Shown here in pieces: positions 54,434 through 64,000 of a stretch of 64,000 nt of DNA. Below the pieces are notes generated by a model. The model was not told the origin of the DNA, searched no databases, and saw only the letters and a program-made list of their open reading frames with translations. The stretch spans positions 3,534,001 to 3,598,000 of the forward strand of contig JAEVLN010000004.1 in NCBI GenBank assembly GCA_018350325.1, read 5' to 3'. The translations under genes were made by a program, and so were the position numbers. Source of the stretch: Globodera rostochiensis. Its lineage: Eukaryota; Nematoda; Chromadorea; Rhabditida; Heteroderidae. Positions within the stretch are counted from its first letter, which is position 1; each line of letters starts with the position of its first letter.

Positions 54434-54614
54434 TCGTTGCGTTGTCTCGTCGTGGCCTCAGTTGTATCGGTTGCACAAATTTTGAACATTTCGAACGCCC
54501 ATTTTCCGCCGTAACTTTACGATGCTCGCATATCCAATCTTGGCGTTCTTCAACGGAGCGGCGTCGCTGTCCCCTGAGGGCATTTAGCGAATTTGCATAA
54601 AATCCCTCAATCAA

Positions 54615-55595
54615 AAAACTTGCTTGCTGTCTGAATTGTTGGCACCGACCCCAAAGAAACTAATTCCCCTTAAGATTTTTTAAAATTGTTAATTGTTTCT
54701 TAATAATTAATTTCTCTTATTTTTTAGTAATGCCCACGGAAATGGTGAAGATGCTTCTGCGGGTGTCGGAGACGGGGTGGGCCATTCGCTTTTGTGGCAG
54801 TCGCCATTTCGATGCGCTGGCATTTGGGGAGGCGATAATTTCAAAAAAGTTTATTCGTCACAAATTTAAAATGTTTCAATCCCTCAGAGGGTGCATTTTT
54901 GGAGAACCTCCAGCCGTCCAAGGGGGCATCGTCGTGCCGTTTTCGTTCGGCATCCAACTTTCCCATGTCCGGTATCGACTTTCGTCAAATACAATCCGGT
55001 GTGTAAATGACGGCATTTTGAAGAAAAAGAATTGTCTCAAATCGAAGGCAGTTCCAAAATTCAGTGTAAAAGTTCAACGGTTTTGGAGAGATTGAGGGAG
55101 AAGCGACGATTATTCCCCCCCCCCTCAAACATTTCCTCCCGACGATCAGTCAGCCCCCCCCCCTTTCCCCCACTATGACTGACTCATTATTTGTGGACAA
55201 AACGGCCGCAGACGAAAAATATATATTTTTTCTCAAAGTAAGCGGGAGGGGGGGGGGGGGGGGGGGGCTGAATAAGCCAACCACACGCCCTAAATCAAAA
55301 ATGTTTATGGGTCGCGTCTTTTGTTTGCCCAACTTTCCCCACTCTAAAAGGTGCGATAATTCCAAGACGGCTGAGAGAGACCCCTTGCCCTGGGATAGGG
55401 AAGGGAGGGGGGCAGAGGGGGGGGGGCAGGGGGAGATGGGGGGAGAGGGGGGAAGGCGTGGGGGAGAGGGGGGGGGAAAGGGGAGTGGATGGGGGGGGGG
55501 GGGGGGGAGGGGGGGGGGGGCGGAAGGGGGGGGAAGGGGGAGGGGGGGAGTGGAGGGGGGGGGGGGCGAAGAAGAATGGGAGGGGGGGGGGGGGA

Positions 55596-55641
<46 letters not shown>

Positions 55642-55861
55642 GGGGGGGGGGGGGGGAGGGGAAGGGGGAAGGGGGTGGGGAAAGGGGGCCGGGGGGCTCG
55701 AGCCTCACCACGGGTTGGCCTTTTGCACCTCCGCGCCCATCAGATTATTGCAAAGCCTTTAAATTTGTTTATTGTAAGCAGAGGCTTCTCCAATGAATGA
55801 TGGAATTAATCAACCAAAAATCATTTAAATTTGATCAGCCTCGGGCCCGCCAATTCGACAC
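54615..55861. other. Intergenic region dominated by a poly-G tract
   Basis: 54730-54840 has GC-rich open codons on the + strand (start MPTEMVKMLLRVSETGW) after a TTTTTTAG acceptor, but the frame then runs into AT-rich DNA; I cannot decide whether this is an exon. From 55240 the sequence becomes almost pure G. Confidence 0.4.
55240..55690. repeat. ~450-base near-pure poly-G region
   Basis: Long runs of G (several of 10 to over 30 bases) interrupted by single A, T or C and by short unique patches. Poly-Gly and poly-Pro frames across it are artefacts. Run lengths are probably not reliable in the assembly. Confidence 0.9.
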
Positions 55862-56128
55862 CTCGACAATGCGATGTTGTGCCAGGTCATCGTCACTAAC
55901 GTCGTTGACTGCTCGAACGCGACGGATGCCATCGTCCCCGCGCAGAACGAGCTGAAGTTGCAATTTATTAAGCTCGCTCACCGAGTTTTTACGAGCCTGT
56001 CATTCAACAGATTATTTATAGGATCCGATCAGATCAAGCCCAATAGCCATACGAAAAGTTGTAAAACTATAAACCACTCACTTGATCGCCTTCCACGCGA
56101 AGTTGGGGCGCGCGGCGTTGCGCGAGTG
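55862..56128 (-). CDS. Two candidate exons of an unrecognised gene
   Basis: On the - strand, 56082-56128 follows a pyrimidine-rich acceptor (CCAATGTCAG) and ends at a strong donor (AA|GTGAGT). 55862-55951 follows CAACTTCAG and ends at GAG|GTGTCG. Joined in phase they read NFAWKAINSFCAGTMASVAF and on to TMTWHNIALSR, with GC-rich third positions. An alternative frame in the second exon (LVLRGDDGIRRVRAVND) is also open. No flanking exons, start or stop were found, so this may be a relic. Confidence 0.3.
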
Positions 56129-56221
56129 CTGACATTGGCGGAAGAACAGAAACAGCACAGCCAATTTGGGGGAGAAAGACGAGGGAAGGAATGGATGTGT
56201 TCTGCTGGAGAGGTTAATTGG

Positions 56222-56345
56222 ATGGGGGGGGGGGATTGGTGGGGGGGGGGGATGGGCGGGGGGGGGGATTGGGGGGGGGGGGGATTGGGCGGGGGGGGGG
56301 GATTGGGTGGGGGGGGGGATTGGGGGGGGGGGGGATTGGGCGGGA
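56222..56345. repeat. GGGGGATTGGGCGGGG-type tandem tract
   Basis: About seven short units of GGGGATTGG(G/C/T) separated by runs of 7-12 G. Low-complexity and unit length variable. Confidence 0.85.
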
Positions 56346-57121
56346 TCGGATTCTTTGAAGCCCCCCCCCCCCGGGGATGGATATATCGCTAATTCATGGA
56401 AATCCGGGTCAACGGAGGGAGGGGAGGGGAGGGGAGGGAGAACCGATGGACGGGTCAAAATAATATAAATTAATTTCATTATTTAATAAAAAGCAATCGG
56501 CATTTGTTTTGCCTAAATTCAAAAGTGCCGTTCTCATATTTTCGTAATTGAGCGAACATAAAAACATTATAAATAAATAAAAATGGGTAAACGAAATTTG
56601 TATAAAGGTGTGTAAATTCTCTAAGAAAGGGTAAACAATCTGTGCCAACTAAACTTATGTAATAAACAAAGTGAGTGAATGAATAAATGCCATTGGAGGT
56701 TATCTGATGATCACTGATTTAATGAGGCGGCCTTTGTAAAATCTTGTCAAAAACTCCCAAAACTTTTTGTATATTTTCAGGAATTGGCGAATTGTGCGAA
56801 GAATGTTTTCCACAAATCCATCGTTAGCTTTAAACGATGGCGAACCCGCGTGTGATGATGGGAATTTCCAAAGAAAACTCCAAACGGAATGCCAAAAGGA
56901 AGTGTAAGGCGCTAATTTGTGCCAAAAAGGCATTTGAACGGACCCAAAATGTGGCCCAAGGCCACGACAGAGTGATGACTTTGGTGCTTTTGCTTATTAA
57001 ACTTCCGACTTCCCGGGCAAAGAAATGCCGCAATAATTTGCCTTTTTGGCGACTCTGTTGGCTTTCCGATAGTATTTTTGGCCACTTTGTCGTGGCCATT
57101 GATGTGCCATTATTGCCTATT
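56346..57121. other. Intergenic, AT-rich
   Basis: No gene supported between the G-rich tract and the stop of the two-TM protein gene. Confidence 0.45.
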
Positions 57122-59404
57122 TCATTGGCCATCGCTGGAGAAGTGCGCGTATTGATAGTGCCGTTGGAGTTGGCAACCGTTGCCGATGCTCTCCGAACGG
57201 GCGACAAGCCCCGCACCGCCGCCGGCGGTCGCCGACCCAAAACCATTGCCGCCGTACAGAGACAATGAAGAGCCGTTGGTGGAGTGCTTCTGCAAGAGAA
57301 GCCAAATTGAATTTGGCACAAAATGAGGCATAACGGCACCCGGCACATCGGCTTTGGCAATTCCTCGCAGGACATGGAAAGACTCCGACCCACCGAACCG
57401 CCGCCGCAGGACTGACACGAAGTGGCTGAAAGAAATTACACTAATTAACCCCACCGCCAAACTCTCAGATAATTTCAAATAATTCGAGTTTTATGCATTT
57501 AAGTTTTAAAGCCTAGATTTTGCGAAAATCCAAAGAATTAAAGGGTTTTAAATTCAAAATTCACAAAGCGATCCGGAGGCGGTGCGTCGCCGAGCGCCGC
57601 CCATGCCGCTGCCAAAACTTGCAAAAGCCCCTCCGCTGGCGGAGCCTAAAACAAAACTAAAATATTTAAATAAAAAATACTTTAATTGGCATGGCATTGG
57701 CACTTACCCCCCTCGCTCTCGTCCAACGCGCCGTCGTCCACGCGGAGAATGTCGTGGAAGCGGACGGGGGAGGAGAACAGACGGCCCAAAATCACAATGG
57801 CCGTCAGAAGGGAGGAAAGCGTGCAGATTAGCAAAAGGACGGGCGGCACAACCACAAACTACAAAAAGACAATAATCGCCCATTTAATCATTTATTGATC
57901 GATTAGACATTTTTGCGAATTTTTATGATCTGCCGACTCTTCTGCTTTCAGTTTCTCACCAGGGATAAAAGAAACTTCTTGCGGTGCTGCTGCCAGGCGT
58001 ACGAATAGAAAACGGTAATGACCAAAGTCCAAAGTGCCAGCTGTGCCTGAATAATGTCGCTGAACAAAGAGGGCCGCCGACGGTCCTGATTTTCGGAAGA
58101 GGCCTAAAACCACAAATTGACCGACCCCAAAGCAATTAATTAACTATTAAGGAGGTAATCAATGCTTATGGCGCCTGAGGTAAAGGACGGAAAGTGGGGG
58201 GATTTTGATCAAGAATTGGCCGGGGGAGAGGACTTTTGATCAAGAATTGGCCGGGGGAGAGGACTTTTGATCAAGAATTGGTCGGGGGGGGGGTTTGATC
58301 AAAGATTGGCCAGGGGGGGGGAACTTTGATCAAGAAATTGGCCGGGGGGGGGCTTTTGATCAAGAATTGGCCGGGGGGGGACTTTTGATCAAGAATTGGC
58401 CGGGGGGGGGGGACTTTTGATCAAGAATTGGCCGAAGGGTGGGGGGATCCAAAATTTAAATTTAAATTTTATTTTGACGGATTTGTAGTTTTACTCTTTC
58501 GCTGAAAACATCTCCGACCTCGTTGCAGAATGAGGCTGATCTTGACACGGCAACGCCGTTAGCCAACCCGGAGGGTGCCATTTCAATAATCCAATGGGAT
58601 AAGCTCACGGAATGATTACGATAATGCGTGCCTTGAGGGCACCACGAACTTTTGGAAATTTCGTCTCCTCCGGGGATTAAATAATTCTGAAATTGCAATT
58701 TTCGGTTTTGTCGATATAAAAATGGTGGTTGGGGGGGGGAGGGCTGATGGGATGAAGAAGAATGGATGAAACAAACCCCCGGGGGGGGGGGGGAGGGGCG
58801 GGGGAAAAGACTTTTTGTTTACCGAAAGTGAAAGAAGGCCCGCAATGGGCGGAGACTTTGCTCTTCGTACCCAAATTTGGGCACCGATTCGCCCACCTCA
58901 CTAAGGCACATGCTCAGCTTGTCCAGCTCGTCCGACGAACAGCCCATTAGCTCATCCTGTGAAAGCCATTCCTAAAAAACAAATTTTGAACGAAGAATAG
59001 GGGTAATGGTTCGGGTTTGTACCCACAGAGCCCATTCATTTACGACCTTTTTGTTCGAATCCGGGTTCGGGATTCAAAGGTCAGATTCAAGTTTCTCGGC
59101 ACCCATATACCAGATATGTCCATAAAAGGACGTTTTTACGCTTTTAATTGTGATTCCGAGCGGCTGCAACTTCGACTATTTTCCACTCAAACAAAATAAT
59201 TGAAAATCCAAAGCCCCCGCCACCCTCCTCCACCTCGTTGTTCTGCTGTTGCTGCTCTCCCATTCTGATCTGGTCCATGCTGGACGCTCTGACCACCTTG
59301 GAAAGTTGGTTGGTGCCGCCGATTCCGTTCGGCACCGTCCGACCGCCGTTGTTGGCGCCGTTGTTGCCGCCGTTGCTCCGTCGCCTTTCGCGCCCCATAA
59401 ACAT
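57122..59404 (-). CDS. Unrecognised two-TM protein with polar N- and C-terminal tails
   Basis: Seven exons join in phase: 59234-59404, 58897-58971, 57960-58103, 57708-57858, 57565-57645, 57340-57425 and 57122-57289, giving 291 residues from ATG to TGA. The N-terminal ~80 residues are Asn/Gly/Gln-rich and then acidic (EWLSQDELMGCSSDELDK). Two hydrophobic helices follow: about 100-117 (LALWTLVITVFYSYAW, then the basic QQHRKKFLLSL) and about 131-156 (VPPVLLLICTLSSLLTAIVI). The C-terminal tail is Gly/Ser/Cys-rich (GSASGGAFASFGSGMGGARR, SCQSCGGGSVGRSLSMSC). Both ends are predicted on the same side of the membrane. I do not recognise the family. The third coding exon is preceded by a 0.8 kb intron with a minisatellite. 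Confidence 0.7.
58201..58445. repeat. ~30-bp minisatellite TTTTGATCAAGAATTGGCCG + poly-G
   Basis: Eight copies of a TTTTGATCAAGAATTGGCC core, each followed by a G run of variable length. It lies in an intron of the two-TM protein gene (58104-58896). The core is well conserved while the G run changes. Confidence 0.92.
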
Positions 59405-60520
59405 TGCGTCGGGCGTTTTTCGCGTAATTTTCAAAAGTTTCCCTTTTTTCAGTGTTTAGCCCTCGTAGGCCCTATGAAAAGTGCTGAATTGAAGAAATCG
59501 AACGTCCCCCCCCCCCCAAAGTGCACGGACAGTAATAAAATTGTTTTTCACCAAAACGATGGAATGTGTGGGAGACAAAAATGATAATGAGGAAACGATT
59601 AGGTTAGGTTAAGTGATTGGGGGGGGGAAATTGTTTATATTTGGGCATTGGAAAAGATTCGTTCGATGTGAAGTTTTAGGGGGGGGGGGATTTTGTGGAA
59701 AATGCGCGGTTAGAAATGCTTCGAATTTGGAGTTGCTTTAACTTTACTTGGACGTGTACTTTAAATGATTACAAAAGAATGAATTGTATTCACTCAATTT
59801 GGCAAATTATCGGAGAAAACGTTGCGATGCATTCAAATGGCATTTGAATTGAATTGAATTGAAAGATCCACCGATTGTGGACGGACGGGCGAAGATTGAG
59901 TGAATGAGTGAGTGAATGTGGGGGAATGGACCAAAAGTGAACTTTGGGTCTGCCGTTGGGGGGGGGGGGGGGACTTACTCTGGGAAAGGGAGCAAAGTAC
60001 AAAGGTGCCCCGGGGTATCATTGACGGACGGACGGAGTATCAGCAAAGCAACAGCAGTGACCCCAACTCCGATCGATCAGCAATGTTTGCATGACCGGCT
60101 TCAACAGGTTCTGGTCGGCCTTTGTCCACTTGGATCTGTTGCTGATATGATCTTCTACCGATGATCCGGTTAGCTAAGGTAATTTTAAATGATTATTAGG
60201 TTCGCGAGAGTGAGAAGCGATGAAAGCATTGATTTGATGGAAGAGGGCAGCCCCTCGGGGGGCGAACGACGGGCAATCGATTTTTAGTGAGATAATTGAA
60301 TTAAAATGACTTTAGAGATAGATCTTAATTTTTTGAAGACTTTACGACTAATTGACAAGGCTAATTTGTAAGTTTAATTAAATCCAAAAAAATTTGGATG
60401 CGCAGAAACATTCAGCACGGCTAAGGCGCTGGGAAATGCTTCGGCGGAGTTGCAAAGATCGATCGATTGGTTCCTCCGAGGCAAGTGCAAACGATGGGGG
60501 GGGGGGATTAGTAAAGTAAA

Positions 60521-60675
60521 GGTAATTAATGAATAAATGAATGAATAATGAGTAAATAATTAATGAATAAATGAATGAATAATGAGTAAATAATTAATGA
60601 ATAAATGAATGAATAATGAGTAAATAATTAATGAATAAATGAATGAATAATGAGTAAAGGTAATTAATGAATAAT
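60521..60675. repeat. 34-bp AT-rich tandem repeat
   Basis: Four or so copies of a unit containing TAATTAATGAATAAATGAAT and GAATAATGAGTAAA, followed by a partial copy. Nearly identical copies. Confidence 0.9.
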
Positions 60676-60895
60676 CCAGGCAATAACCTTGGAAATCTTT
60701 AAACATATTAATGAAAAACGGAAATTTCAATAGTTTTCTAATTAAATTTGCTATAATTATTTTTAAAATTTGAAATTTTCCGGGCGCTTTTTGGGTGCGG
60801 AATTTCGGTTTCCGGATATTTTTTTGGCATCCGGTTACACCGATGATGCCTACCCTCTCTTCTATAAGAACAAATTCTTTAAAATCGGTTCTAAC

Positions 60896-61699
60896 AGATT
60901 TTGGACCAATTCCCCGACCCCGAAGATTTTGGACCAATTCCCCGACCCCGAAGATTTTGGACCAATTCCCCGACCCCGAAGATTTTGGACCAATTCCCCG
61001 ACCCCGAAGATTTTGGACCAATTCCCCGACCCCGAAGATTTTGGACCAATTCCCCGACCCCGAAGATTTTGGACCAATTCCCCGACCCCGAAGATTTTGG
61101 ACCAATTCCCCGACCCCGAAGATTTTTGGACCAATTCCCCCGACCCCGAAGTTTTGGACCAATTCCCCGACCCCGAAGATTTTGGACCAATTCCCCGACC
61201 CCCGAAAATTTGACCAATTCCCCGACCCCGAAGATTTTGGACCAATTCCCCGACCCCGAAGATTTTGGACCAATTCCCCGACCCCGAAGATTTTGGACCA
61301 ATTCCCCGACCCCGAAGATTTTGGACCCAATTCCCCCGACCCGAAGATTTTCCAATTCCCCGACCCCGAAGATTTTGGACCAATTCCCCGACCCCGAAGA
61401 TTTTGGACCAATTCCCCGACCCCGAAGATTTTGGACCAATTCCCCGACCCCGAAGATTTTGGACCAATTCCCCGACCCCGAAGATTTTGGACCAATTCCC
61501 CGACCCCGAAGATTTTGGACCAATTCCCCGACCCCGAAGATTTTGGACCAATTCCCCGACCCCGAAGATTTTGGACCAATTCCCCGACCCCGAAGATTTT
61601 GGACCAATTCCCCGACCCCGAAGATTTTGGACCAATTCCCCGACCCCGAAGATTTTGGACCAATTCCCCGACCCCGAAGATTTTGGACCAATTCCCCGA
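60896..61699. repeat. 28-bp minisatellite, ~28 copies
   Basis: A unit with TTTTGGACCAATTCCCCGAC and CCCGAAGA repeated about 28 times over 800 bases. Most copies are identical; a few near 61125-61350 have one-base indels. As 28 is not a multiple of three, three units (84 bases) make one 28-residue period in any frame; stop codons are absent, so frames of over 250 residues appear on both strands. Confidence 0.96.
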
Positions 61700-62319
61700 A
61701 TGCTTTTTGATATATTTATTTATTTATTTCTTTATTTATTTTGTGTTTTGTCATCCCCCCCCCGGTTTGCAGAAAATTAGCGTTTTCGGGGCCAATTTTC
61801 TTGGGATGAGACTGAGTTGATCGGATTCGGTTGACCCACCCTGATCATTTTAATGAGCAATAAATATCAGCGACTTATCTCCGACTTTTTTGTGGATATT
61901 TTCATTTTTTGCCCCGAGCAATTAATTGGTGGGGGGGGGGACGCCTTTATGGCACATAAACGCTTTCTTTGCTGCAGGCAAAATTCTGAGAGTTTTTCGA
62001 TGGCGGGTACAAAGTCCAATTTTGGATTTGAATTTCCAATTCAAATTTTTGCTTTTAAAAAGAGAAATAAATTTGTTTAAACTGACAACTTTTGTTGACC
62101 GATAAGAGAAAAGAAAGAGCCCCCATTATCGACTCTTTTGTTGATTGTGCTGAATATGCAAAATTTAATTACTCAAAAATCTTCAAAATTATTTTATACG
62201 ACTCACCAAAAATTCAAAAATAAACCCAAACCGTACGTTTTGAACAACTAACAAAACTGAACGTTATCAATTCCGTTTGTTTCCCACTCAATTTTGTGTT
62301 GTTAAATAAATAAATAATT

Positions 62320-64000
62320 TCAAATGATCGTATGATGCAAAACCATCGCATGTTGGACGGGAAATGTGTGCACAAATGCCCCGTCGTGGTCTGTGTTGTC
62401 GTACACCTTTTCGCCATGTTGGCCGGGCAGCCGCGAAGTGATCTTCACATGAATATATTTATGTTTAAATACCGGAAGTGACGACACAATGCCAAACAAA
62501 TAATTTGAATAACAAACGGTGGGATGGTTTACCTGCGAGCACACTTGATGGCCGACCACCTCAAAGAATTGGATGAAAACGTAGAAAAATTGTTATTTTT
62601 ATTTAAATAACCGAACTACTGTACCTGATCTCTAGTACTGTAGATTGAAAACCTAAAATGGATGAATAATATTGTTTTCAATCATTTTGGATATTAAAAT
62701 GTGCAAATAAGTGTTAATCTACCCGTTTTCTCAGAACCTAAACTGGTCAGTAAATCGAGTCCGATTAGATCGAGAAAAAGATATTTTAAGTTGAAATCGG
62801 AGCATAGGTATTTTGATCAACATTTTTTTTGCACTCATTAAACTCAATAATAAATAGCCTGATTGATCATAAAACGCCCTGCCCGACCTGTTTTGGCCCT
62901 CATAGGCCTGCTGACGGTTGATGTCCTGGAGAAATGCGCTCTCGGCTGGGCAGAGTCCAGAATAGAGACCGGTCTGCGCATTGCACACCGGCAGCACGGA
63001 CAGCAAACAGCCGGGCACTGACAAAGCGCCCACCTGCAGGGAAATGCCGTGGTTGGGCCCCGCCACGCCGATGTACGTGTCCACGAACTTGGTAAGACTG
63101 AATGGGGGGGCGGGGGGTACGTGTCCACAAACTTGGTAAGACTGAATGGGGGGGCGGGGGGTACGTGTCCACAAACTTGGTAAGACTGAATGGGGGGGCG
63201 GGGGTACGGGTCCACGGACTTGGTAAGACTGAATGGGGGGGCGGGGGGTACGTGTCCACAAACTTGGTAAGACTGAATGGGGGGGGGCGGGGGGTACGTG
63301 TCCACAAACTTGGTAAGACTGAATGGGGGGGGGGGGGGGGTACGTGTCCACAAACTTGGTAAGACTGAATGGGGGGGGGGAATGAACGCTTTACACAGAA
63401 CGGGGGACCGGGCTTGACTGATTTTAAGATTTGAACCGACCCGAACTCTTTTAAGGAGGAATTCGTCAACATAAAATAAAAATTTAGACAGGGGTCATTA
63501 GGCTAAGCCTAAGCCACTCTGGATCGCGGTTCGTTAGGCTTAGGCCTAAGCCACACTGGCCAACAAATGATTTAAGAGTTTTTGAATGTTGAAAATAGAA
63601 TTGGTTGCGAAGCTCAAAATTTTCACATTAAAGCATGCTAAACAGTAAAAAAATGCCAATTTGACGGTCCATATTTATCTAGCACAAGTTTTATACGTGA
63701 AAAATGTTTGGGACCAAAACGTCCCCGGGACCAAAACGGCGGGACCAAAACGGCGGGACCAAAACGTCCCTTTCCCCTTCTAAGCACATTAAAAACTGAC
63801 CTAGCACCCAAATCTTCTCCGGTGTCCACACAAATCCCGCCCAAAATGGCTTTGCGAGATACCGGCACGCCCAATGAATACCCAACGACGTCAACTATTT
63901 TATTTATTTATTTAAAAATCGAACTCAATTATTTATTTAAAAATCGAAACCCTGCTTTCCAGTGTAAAGACGTACTGCCACAATCAGAGCTCGGACCTTT
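62320..64000 (-). CDS. Class 2 lipase (nematode LIPS family), 5' end outside window
   Basis: A secreted-type alpha/beta-hydrolase expected to cleave lipid esters (Lipase class 2, bacterial EstA/LipB-like). Exons from the window edge: 63951-64000 (partial), 63801-63894, 62888-63097, 62625-62652, 62533-62559 and 62320-62442, all in phase to TGA. The nucleophile elbow is VVGYSLGVPVSRKAILGG (GYSLG). KFVDTYIGVAGPNHG follows, then a Cys-rich loop (PGCLLSVLPVCNAQ, GLCPAE), the acid in FSIYSTRDQ, and the His in YDNTDHDGAFVHTF. The intron before the third listed exon (63098-63800) contains copies of that exon's own 3' splice junction. Signal peptide and N-terminal half are beyond base 64000. Confidence 0.88.
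63072..63372. repeat. Tandem copies of a lipase 3' splice junction, ~43 bp x 7
   Basis: The authentic exon start (- strand CATTCAG|TCTTACCAAG, then TTCGTGGACACGTAC) is followed upstream in the intron by six more copies. Each has a C-run, ATTCAG, and about 26 exon-like bases, with mostly silent or single-base differences (TTTGTGG for TTCGTGG). Copies start about every 43-46 bases between 63097 and 63372. Confidence 0.93.
63485..63560. repeat. Telomere-like TTAGGC palindrome
   Basis: TTAGGCTTAGGCCTAAGCC (about 63530-63550) and TAGGCTAAGCCTAAGCC (about 63501-63520) contain the nematode telomere word TTAGGC in both orientations, in an intron of the lipase gene. Two or three words only, so this is an interstitial fragment or chance. 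Confidence 0.5.
63705..63772. repeat. Short repeat of GGGACCAAAACG
   Basis: Four adjacent copies of GGGACCAAAACG(T/G) spaced by CCCC or CGGC. Pairs such as GGGAC..GTCCC can fold into small hairpins. It lies in the same lipase intron, close to the donor of the upstream exon. Confidence 0.75.

Larger units (their letters stand above)
59405..62319. other. Intergenic, repeat-rich
   Basis: No supported gene. It holds G/C runs (59505, 59620, 59680, 59960, 60500, 61755, 61930) and two minisatellites listed separately. The long open frames at 60.6-61.8 kb on both strands are produced by the 28-base repeat. Confidence 0.55.

Noticed and set aside
55175..55800. Poly-Gly and poly-Pro frames
   Set aside because: Direct consequence of poly-G DNA; no splice sites or non-repetitive coding segment.
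59040..59100. tRNA B-box-like word GTTCGAATCC
   Set aside because: No matching A box or cloverleaf arms could be found around it, so not called as a tRNA.
60560..61820. Open frames of 170-367 codons on both strands
   Set aside because: They are the 28-base minisatellite read in different frames. Only the periodic peptide is encoded and frames exist on both strands alike.

Overview
This window is nematode nuclear DNA. It carries multi-exon genes with short AT-rich introns (mostly GT..TTTTAG or GT..TTTCAG) and GC-rich third codon positions. The best protein matches are to nematode families: LET-2 type collagen IV, a LIPS-type class 2 lipase, and a DM-domain factor. Non-coding DNA is full of long G/C homopolymers and minisatellites, and several introns use GC-AG sites with GCAAGT-like donors. 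GC-AG introns are known to be frequent in cyst nematodes (Globodera, Heterodera), so a plant-parasitic tylenchid is my inference; the genus cannot be settled from this sequence. Gene models were assembled by hand: exon phases were checked through every junction for the genes whose exons are listed, but not for the middle of the collagen gene.

Layout. 1-9.5 kb is almost gene-free, with only the short 3' exons of an unrecognised gene at 2.9-3.3 kb. 9.5-14.4 kb (+) is calsyntenin (casy-1), convergent with beta-COP (copb-1, 20.2-15.5 kb, -). A 0.5 kb divergent gap leads to a SENP6/7-type SUMO protease (20.7-24.8 kb, +). A small gene with a broken frame (25.2 kb) is followed by a tight + strand cluster: proteasome beta-3 (pbs-3), a 49-residue membrane protein, and smg-9, whose ATG overlaps the stop of the small ORF (TAATG). 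vps-32/CHMP4 (31.4-30.2 kb, -) is convergent with smg-9. A tandem repeat separates it from a 58-residue membrane protein and TRAPPC13 (32.1-34.5 kb, +). After poorly coding DNA come a MADF-BESS regulator (37.4-40.3 kb, +) and a DM-domain regulator (40.9-43.2 kb, +). Collagen IV alpha-2 (let-2) fills 51.3-43.9 kb (-).

The right 12 kb is repeat-rich. It holds a small heat-shock protein (53.3-54.2 kb, -), two orphan exons near 56 kb, an unrecognised two-TM protein (59.4-57.1 kb, -) and a class 2 lipase cut by the window edge (62.3-64 kb, -).

The genes do not form one pathway; most are housekeeping genes (coatomer, proteasome, ESCRT-III, TRAPP, NMD, SUMO). The unusual biology is in the introns. 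Four - strand genes at 44-64 kb carry minisatellites in introns, and in the lipase the repeated unit is a copy of a 3' splice junction plus the first bases of its exon. Other points of note are an Asn at the catalytic Asp position of the SUMO protease, the TAATG overlap, and two places where reading frame is lost next to a homopolymer (assembly error or real).
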